Source of the DNA: Acidobacteriota bacterium
Lineage (GTDB): Bacteria > Acidobacteriota > Terriglobia > Terriglobales > Acidobacteriaceae
NCBI GenBank assembly: GCA_003223595.1
Contig: QHVR01000053.1
Coordinates: 1-8,427 of the forward strand
DNA: 8,427 bases
Direction: 5' to 3'
Under the pieces are notes generated by a model. The model was given only the letters and a program-made list of their open reading frames with translations, made no database searches and had not been told where the DNA came from. The translations under genes were made by a program, and so were the position numbers. Numbering within the stretch: the first letter of the stretch is position 1; each line of letters starts with the position of its first letter. Below, one piece after another: positions 4,571-8,427 of the stretch.

Positions 4571-5404
4571 TCAGCGGTATACGCGGACGTAATCCACCAG
4601 CATGGTTTGGGGAAAAATGGTGGAGGGGTCGGGATTGCCGGGCCAGCCTCCACCAACGGCAACGTTCAGCAGAATGAAGAAAGGATGCTTGTAGACCCAT
4701 TTGGCGCCGTGGGGAAGGTCGGCGGGAGTTCGGGTGGTGTAGAGGTGATCGTCGACGTAGAAGCGGATGGCCTTGGGCTTCCACTCGACGGCGTAGACGT
4801 GGAAGTCGTCGGCGAAGCGCTGATCTGCCGGCAACTGGAAGGGAGCGCCGATGCCTTTGTCTCCGCTGTAGCCGGGGCCGTGAATGGTGCCATGAACCAT
4901 GGCGGGCTCTTTCCCGATGTTCTCCATGACGTCGATCTCGCCGCACTTGGGCCATCCCTTTTTCTCGATGTCGTCGCCGAGCATCCAGAACGCGGGCCAG
5001 ATGCCCTGGCCATAGGGAATCTTGATGCGAGCTTCAAACCGTCCATATTTCTGCGCGAATTTGCCCTGGGTTTTCAGACGAGCCGAAGTGTAATTGCGCG
5101 TGACGCCATCGGGTCCGGTGTATTTTTCTTCGAGAACTTTGATGACTAGATTGCCGTCCTGCTGAAAGGCATTCTGCGGGCGAGCCGTGTAGTACTCCAG
5201 CTCCTGGTTGCCCCAGCCGTTTCCGCCGGACTCTAGAACCCACTTTGAGGAATCTACGGGCGAGTCGTTGGGGGCGTTGAATTCGTCAGCCCACACCAGC
5301 GTCCGTCCAGCACGAGTAGGCGGAGTGCTGGTTTGCGCCGCCGCACATGTGCACAGCAGCAAGAAGACGGCGTACCCTTTGAGGCAATTCCAGTTGGCTC
5401 TCAT
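4571..5404 (-). CDS. Secreted GH16 endo-beta-glucanase (laminarinase-like)
   Basis: This glycoside hydrolase of family 16 is likely an endo-beta-1,3(4)-glucanase that cuts internal bonds of beta-glucans outside the cytoplasm. Residues 1-23 form a Sec signal (GYAVFLLLCTCAAA, then Q). The domain opens with LVWADEFNAP (36-45) and WVLESGGNGWGNQELEYYT (55-73). The catalytic motif GEIDVMENIG spans 155-164, with Glu156 as nucleophile, Asp158, and Glu161 as acid/base. The extra Met in EIDVME is the laminarinase-type pattern rather than the lichenase EIDIE type. VHGTIHGPGYSG (170-181), FHVYAVEWKP (201-210) and the closing VDYVRVYR (270-277) are also typical. At 277 residues it is a bare catalytic domain with no carbohydrate-binding module. 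GGGAGC (5409-5414) sits close to the ATG. It diverges from the GH30 gene, with which it probably shares a substrate. Confidence 0.93.
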   Translation of the reverse strand: MRANWNCLKGYAVFLLLCTCAAAQTSTPPTRAGRTLVWADEFNAPNDSPVDSSKWVLESGGNGWGNQELEYYTARPQNAFQQDGNLVIKVLEEKYTGPDGVTRNYTSARLKTQGKFAQKYGRFEARIKIPYGQGIWPAFWMLGDDIEKKGWPKCGEIDVMENIGKEPAMVHGTIHGPGYSGDKGIGAPFQLPADQRFADDFHVYAVEWKPKAIRFYVDDHLYTTRTPADLPHGAKWVYKHPFFILLNVAVGGGWPGNPDPSTIFPQTMLVDYVRVYR

Positions 5405-5475
5405 TCCTGCTCCCGATGTAATTGAGAATCATCCGCACTATACTCAGTGGGCCGCATTCCTGCCAGGAGAACTGA
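5405..5475. promoter_or_regulatory. Divergent GH16/GH30 control region
   Basis: Only 71 bases separate the two divergent start codons, so both promoters must lie here or overlap the genes. ACTATACT (5437-5444) contains a -10-like TATACT on plus (5439-5444) and TATAGT on minus (5438-5443), overlapping almost completely. No good -35 stands at the right distance for either, which suggests activator dependence. AGGAGA (5465-5470), 5 bases before the GTG at 5476, is the GH30 ribosome binding site. Confidence 0.4.
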
Positions 5476-6891
5476 GTGTCTAGCGAACCGACGAGGCGAA
5501 GCTTTTTGAAAATATCCGCGCTGGGATTAGCGGCCAGCAGTGCGTCGCGGTGGCCTGAGGGTTTTGCTGTGCCCGCCGGAGACATTTCTGTTCGGGTTAC
5601 CGGGGGAGCACTTCGGTACGCCGCTGCGCCGGGAATATCCTGGCGAACGGGTGAAGGCGGCGGGAATAACGCAGTGACGCTCGATCCTGGCAAACGATTT
5701 CAGGATGTGCTCGGCTTCGGCGCGGCGTTCACGGATGCGGCCTGCTACACATTCAACCGCCTCGAGGCGGCGGCACGGGAGAGTTTGTTTCACGAGCTGT
5801 TCCATCCGGCGGAAATGGGCCTGAACCTTTGCCGGACGTGCATTGGGGCGAGCGATTATTCGACCGAGGTGTTCAGCTACGACGAGGGCGATCCCGATCC
5901 TGAAATGAAGAGATGCTCCATCGCGCACGATCAGGCCTATGTTCTTCCCATGCTGCGCGAGGCGAGAAAGGTGAATCCGGAGCTGTTTCTGTTTTCCTCG
6001 CCATGGAGTCCTCCGGGGTGGATGAAGGCCGGGGGCTCGATGCTGGGCGGATCCATGCGGCAGCGCTACTACGGCCCGTACGCACAGTACTTCTTGAAAT
6101 TTCTGCAAAGCTATGCGGCGGAAGGGGTGGCGATCCAGGCGGTGACGGTGCAGAACGAAGTCGACACCGACCAAGACGCCCGCATGCCCGCCTGTCTATG
6201 GCCGCAGGAATACGAAATCGCATTCGTGAAGAACCACCTCGGTCCCGTGCTGCAGAAGAGCGGGATGGCAACGCAGATCTGGATTCTGGATCACAACTAC
6301 AACCTGTGGGGCCGGGCAGTCGATGAACTGGAGGATCCGGATCTCCGCAAGTTCTGCAATGCGGTTGCGTTTCACGGATATGTGGGGGCACCGGAGATGA
6401 TGAGCCGGGTTCGCGAGGCATTTCCCCAGGTGCAGCTTTACTGGACGGAGGGCGGTCCTGACTACACGGCTCCCGATTACGCGAGCGACTGGGTCCAGTG
6501 GGGACGAACCTACACGCAAGTGCTGCGCAACTGGTGCCGTGGTATCACGGGATGGAATCTGGCGCTGGACGAAAAAGGTCGTCCGAATATCGGTCCCTTC
6601 ACGTGCGGAGGGCTGGTGACCGTGGATTCTCAGACGAAAGAAATCAGCCGCAGCGGGCAGTACTGGGCCTTTGCTCATTTTTCGCGGAACGTCCAACGCG
6701 GCGGGAGGCGGTTCGAGTCTACGGGCACGGTGGCTGGGGTGGAGCACGTCGGGTTTGAAAATCCGGACGGGCGCCGGGTCTTGATCCTCACCAATTCGAG
6801 CGACTCTAAAAGCGTCACGTTGAAGCTGGCGAACCAGAGTGCGAATGTTTCGTTGCCGGCAAGCTCGATTAGCACCTTGAGCTGGAGCTGA
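5476..6891 (+). CDS. GH30 beta-glycosidase with Tat-type signal
   Basis: This 471-residue protein is a glycoside hydrolase of family 30 (glucosylceramidase / beta-1,6-glucanase type), a retaining enzyme with a TIM barrel and side beta-sandwich. Motifs in order: LGFGAAFTDAA (79-89), LNLCRTCIGASDYS (116-129), SSPWSPPGWMK (174-184), VTVQNEVD (223-230) with acid/base Glu228, VAFHGY (297-302), LYWTEGG (321-327) with nucleophile Glu325, and GITGWNLALDEKGRPN (356-371). The C-terminal sandwich covers about 405-471. The start is GTG, supported by AGGAGA 5 bases upstream and by RRSFLK at residues 7-12 followed by a hydrophobic stretch, a twin-arginine signal. Export by Tat implies folding in the cytoplasm, while its divergent GH16 partner uses Sec. 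The likely substrate is beta-glucan oligosaccharides or beta-1,6 branches; a beta-glucosidase or glucosylceramidase activity cannot be excluded. Confidence 0.92.
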   Translation: MSSEPTRRSFLKISALGLAASSASRWPEGFAVPAGDISVRVTGGALRYAAAPGISWRTGEGGGNNAVTLDPGKRFQDVLGFGAAFTDAACYTFNRLEAAARESLFHELFHPAEMGLNLCRTCIGASDYSTEVFSYDEGDPDPEMKRCSIAHDQAYVLPMLREARKVNPELFLFSSPWSPPGWMKAGGSMLGGSMRQRYYGPYAQYFLKFLQSYAAEGVAIQAVTVQNEVDTDQDARMPACLWPQEYEIAFVKNHLGPVLQKSGMATQIWILDHNYNLWGRAVDELEDPDLRKFCNAVAFHGYVGAPEMMSRVREAFPQVQLYWTEGGPDYTAPDYASDWVQWGRTYTQVLRNWCRGITGWNLALDEKGRPNIGPFTCGGLVTVDSQTKEISRSGQYWAFAHFSRNVQRGGRRFESTGTVAGVEHVGFENPDGRRVLILTNSSDSKSVTLKLANQSANVSLPASSISTLSWS

Positions 6892-7000
6892 AGGCGGTGC
6901 CCTTGTGAGACCTATTTCCACAGGGCGGCAAGAAGCAAGAATTACATTGTTGGCCCTGATCGCTGGACAGAATTTTGAACGTGGTCAGTGGCTTGCGGGT

Positions 7001-7018
7001 TTGGCATGGGGTGTGCAA
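7001..7018 (+). promoter_or_regulatory. Candidate sigma-54 (-24/-12) promoter
   Basis: TTGGCATGGGGTGTGCAA fits the sigma-54 consensus YTGGCACGRNNNTTGCW with two mismatches. The essential GG (7003-7004) and GC (7015-7016) are exactly 12 bases apart. Transcription would start near 7028 and leave a leader of about 230 bases before the GT20 fusion gene. Sigma-54 promoters need an enhancer-binding activator, which is not in the window. Confidence 0.45.
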
Positions 7019-7138
7019 CCTTTTTCCTGTCCCCGTACTCAGAATGTAGCTGAAAGCGACTCAGCAGAGGTTTGCATACCTTGGAGTTGCGGGCAGTTCG
7101 GGGATGGCGTCCTCGTGTCGCGCTCTGGTTCAACCGAG

Positions 7139-7155
7139 GCGGTCCGGTGGACCGC
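7139..7155 (+). repeat. Hairpin in the GT20 gene leader
   Basis: GCGGTCC (7139-7145) and GGACCGC (7149-7155) form a perfect 7-bp stem with loop GGT. The next bases are not T-rich, so it is not a terminator. It lies between the sigma-54-like site and the gene, so it would be in the mRNA leader, or it may be a protein-binding palindrome. Confidence 0.5.
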
Positions 7156-7256
7156 AAGGTTCCGATAACAGCACCCCTTTTTTGGATCGCACTGTATTAC
7201 CGCGAATCCCGGCTCAGGTGGTTCTTGCGAACGTCTAGGGTTTCGAGGATGGATCA

Positions 7257-8427
7257 ATGCGACTGCTAAGCGCTCGGCTGATCATTTCGCTAGTTATCGG
7301 CGTTACGTTGGTTTCGCTCTGCTCCTCGTATTACCAGTCCTACATGCTGGCGCAAGGCATGCGCCGGGACCTGGAGCACCGCGCGCAACTGCTGGGCGAG
7401 AGCCTGGCGAGCAACGTCGAGCGGGATATGGAACGGTCGAACCCGGGGATCCTGCGGCGGACGGTTCAGCAATTCGCGAACCGCGAGCATCTGGCGGGCC
7501 TCGCGGTGTACGACCCCCAGGGAAAGACGCTGGCCGTAGCCAGCAACCTGCAACCGCTGATCGAGAGCGCACCGGCTGTTGTTCTCCAGTCATTAAAGGA
7601 GCAACGAGAGATCAGCGGCTTCGTCCGCATCGGGATCGCATCTCTCCACATCTATGCCGTGCCGCTTCGTAAAGGCGAGGAAGTCACCGGCAGCCTTGCC
7701 ATCGTGCACGACTCGGGATACATCAAGGGCGAGAGCCTGCGCATATGGCGGGAAACGTTCTTAAGCGCGCTGGCGCATGTATTCATCATCGTGTTGCTCA
7801 CGCTGGTGATTGTGCGGTGGAGCATCGCCGGACCGATCGCGCGCACAGCGCACTGGATGAAAGCTCTGCGGACGGGCCGCGCGGTAGCCCGCATCAAGGC
7901 TCACGACCTGGACCTGTTTCGTCCGCTGGCTCGGGAAGTGGCGACGTTCGCGGAAAGCCTGCACACAGCGCGGTCCGCGGCGGAACTGGAAGCGCGACTG
8001 CGCGAGTCAGGAGAATCCACCTGGACTGCCGACCGGCTGGCAGTGCACATCCGGGCGAGGCTGGAAGACAGCCGTCTGTTCGTGGTTTCCAATCGAGAAC
8101 CTTACATTCACCTGCGGCGGGGCAAGTCGATCGAAGTCAGCCAGCCTGCCAGCGGATTGGTGACCGCCCTTGAGCCGGTGCTGCAGGCCTGTGGCGGTAC
8201 ATGGGTGGCGCACGGCTCAGGAGACGGCGACATCGATGCCGTCGATGTGCATGATCGCTTGCCGGTTCCGCCGGACGATCCGCATTACACTCTGCGCCGC
8301 ATCTGGCTTTCCAAAGAAGAAGAGCAGGGATATTACTACGGGTTCTCCAACGAAGGCCTGTGGCCGCTCTGCCATATCGCGCACACTCGGCCGCTGTTTC
8401 GCGCGGACGACTGGAAGCATTACCAGG
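7257..8427 (+). CDS. Membrane sensor-like module fused to GT20 trehalose-6-phosphate synthase domain (3' end cut)
   Basis: This frame stays open for 390 codons and runs off the right edge. Residues 7-24 (RLIISLVIGVTLVSLCSS) and about 167-188 (ETFLSALAHVFIIVLLTLVIVR) are membrane helices. Between them lies a periplasmic domain of about 140 residues, with GLAVYDPQGKTLAVAS (81-96) like Cache/PAS-type sensors. A HAMP-like stretch, SIAGPIARTAHWMKAL, follows at 189-204. From about 272 a GT20 domain begins. RLFVVSNREP (273-282) has the phosphate-binding SNR, then PASGLVTALEPVL (297-309) and CGGTWVAHGSGDGD (312-325). YYYGFSNEGLWPLCH (359-373) has Tyr360 and Trp369 aligned to Tyr76 and Trp85 of E. coli OtsA. 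The usual GG of the first loop reads SG. It likely makes trehalose-6-phosphate or a similar glucoside phosphate from a nucleotide sugar on the inner membrane face. GAGG (7245-7248) lies 8 bases before the ATG. The downstream half of the enzyme is not visible. Confidence 0.85.
   Translation, partial: MRLLSARLIISLVIGVTLVSLCSSYYQSYMLAQGMRRDLEHRAQLLGESLASNVERDMERSNPGILRRTVQQFANREHLAGLAVYDPQGKTLAVASNLQPLIESAPAVVLQSLKEQREISGFVRIGIASLHIYAVPLRKGEEVTGSLAIVHDSGYIKGESLRIWRETFLSALAHVFIIVLLTLVIVRWSIAGPIARTAHWMKALRTGRAVARIKAHDLDLFRPLAREVATFAESLHTARSAAELEARLRESGESTWTADRLAVHIRARLEDSRLFVVSNREPYIHLRRGKSIEVSQPASGLVTALEPVLQACGGTWVAHGSGDGDIDAVDVHDRLPVPPDDPHYTLRRIWLSKEEEQGYYYGFSNEGLWPLCHIAHTRPLFRADDWKHYQ

Larger units (their letters stand above)
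6892..7256. other. Leader region upstream of the GT20 fusion gene
   Basis: No gene is supported in these 365 bases. Short frames on both strands have no recognisable domain or ribosome binding site. Apart from the sigma-54-like site (7001-7018) and a hairpin (7139-7155), it holds a T-run at 7178-7183 with no stem next to it. No intrinsic terminator follows the GH30 stop. Confidence 0.5.

Noticed and set aside
4478..5149. Long plus-strand frame opposite the GH16 gene
   Set aside because: It is antisense to a gene with an intact GH16 catalytic motif and shows no domain of its own.

Overview
This window most likely comes from an acidobacterium (Acidobacteriota, class Terriglobia or a relative). 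That is inferred from the moderately high GC, the gene mix and the style of the intergenic repeats; there is no rRNA marker to prove it. No rRNA, tRNA, CRISPR array, insertion sequence or phage gene was recognised. Eight coding regions can be supported, one of them cut by the right edge.

Left part (1-1821). About 660 bases hold no convincing gene, only hairpin-forming repeats and a possible promoter firing left out of the window. Then, on the minus strand, comes a type II toxin-antitoxin pair: a ribbon-helix-helix-like antitoxin followed by a MazF/PemK-type RNase toxin, with a 15-bp perfect palindrome just ahead of the antitoxin that looks like an autoregulatory operator. Upstream of it, also on minus, is a small stand-alone PD-(D/E)XK nuclease of the group-I-intron-endonuclease type.

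Middle part (1822-4570). A 590-base gap holds a 10-bp perfect hairpin, a clear minus-strand rho-independent terminator, a three-copy inverted/direct repeat family and a 20-bp tandem repeat. To its right, three minus-strand genes run in the order Asp-box (BNR) beta-propeller, secreted NTF2-like protein, MoaD/ThiS-like protein ending in Gly-Gly. A good sigma-70 promoter precedes the propeller gene, and heptamer repeats fill the gap after it.

Carbohydrate part (4571-6891). A GH16 endo-beta-glucanase with a Sec signal (minus) and a GH30 beta-glycosidase with a Tat-type signal (plus) diverge from a 71-bp shared region. Together they suggest attack on beta-1,3/1,6-glucan such as fungal cell wall or laminarin: GH16 would cut the backbone and GH30 would trim oligosaccharides or side branches.

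Right part (6892-8427). A 365-base leader contains a near-consensus sigma-54 (-24/-12) site and a 7-bp hairpin. It precedes an incomplete gene whose product joins a two-helix membrane sensor-like module to a GT20 trehalose-6-phosphate-synthase-type domain. This fusion, the possible sigma-54 control, and the propeller/NTF2/MoaD-like gene group are the most interesting things here.
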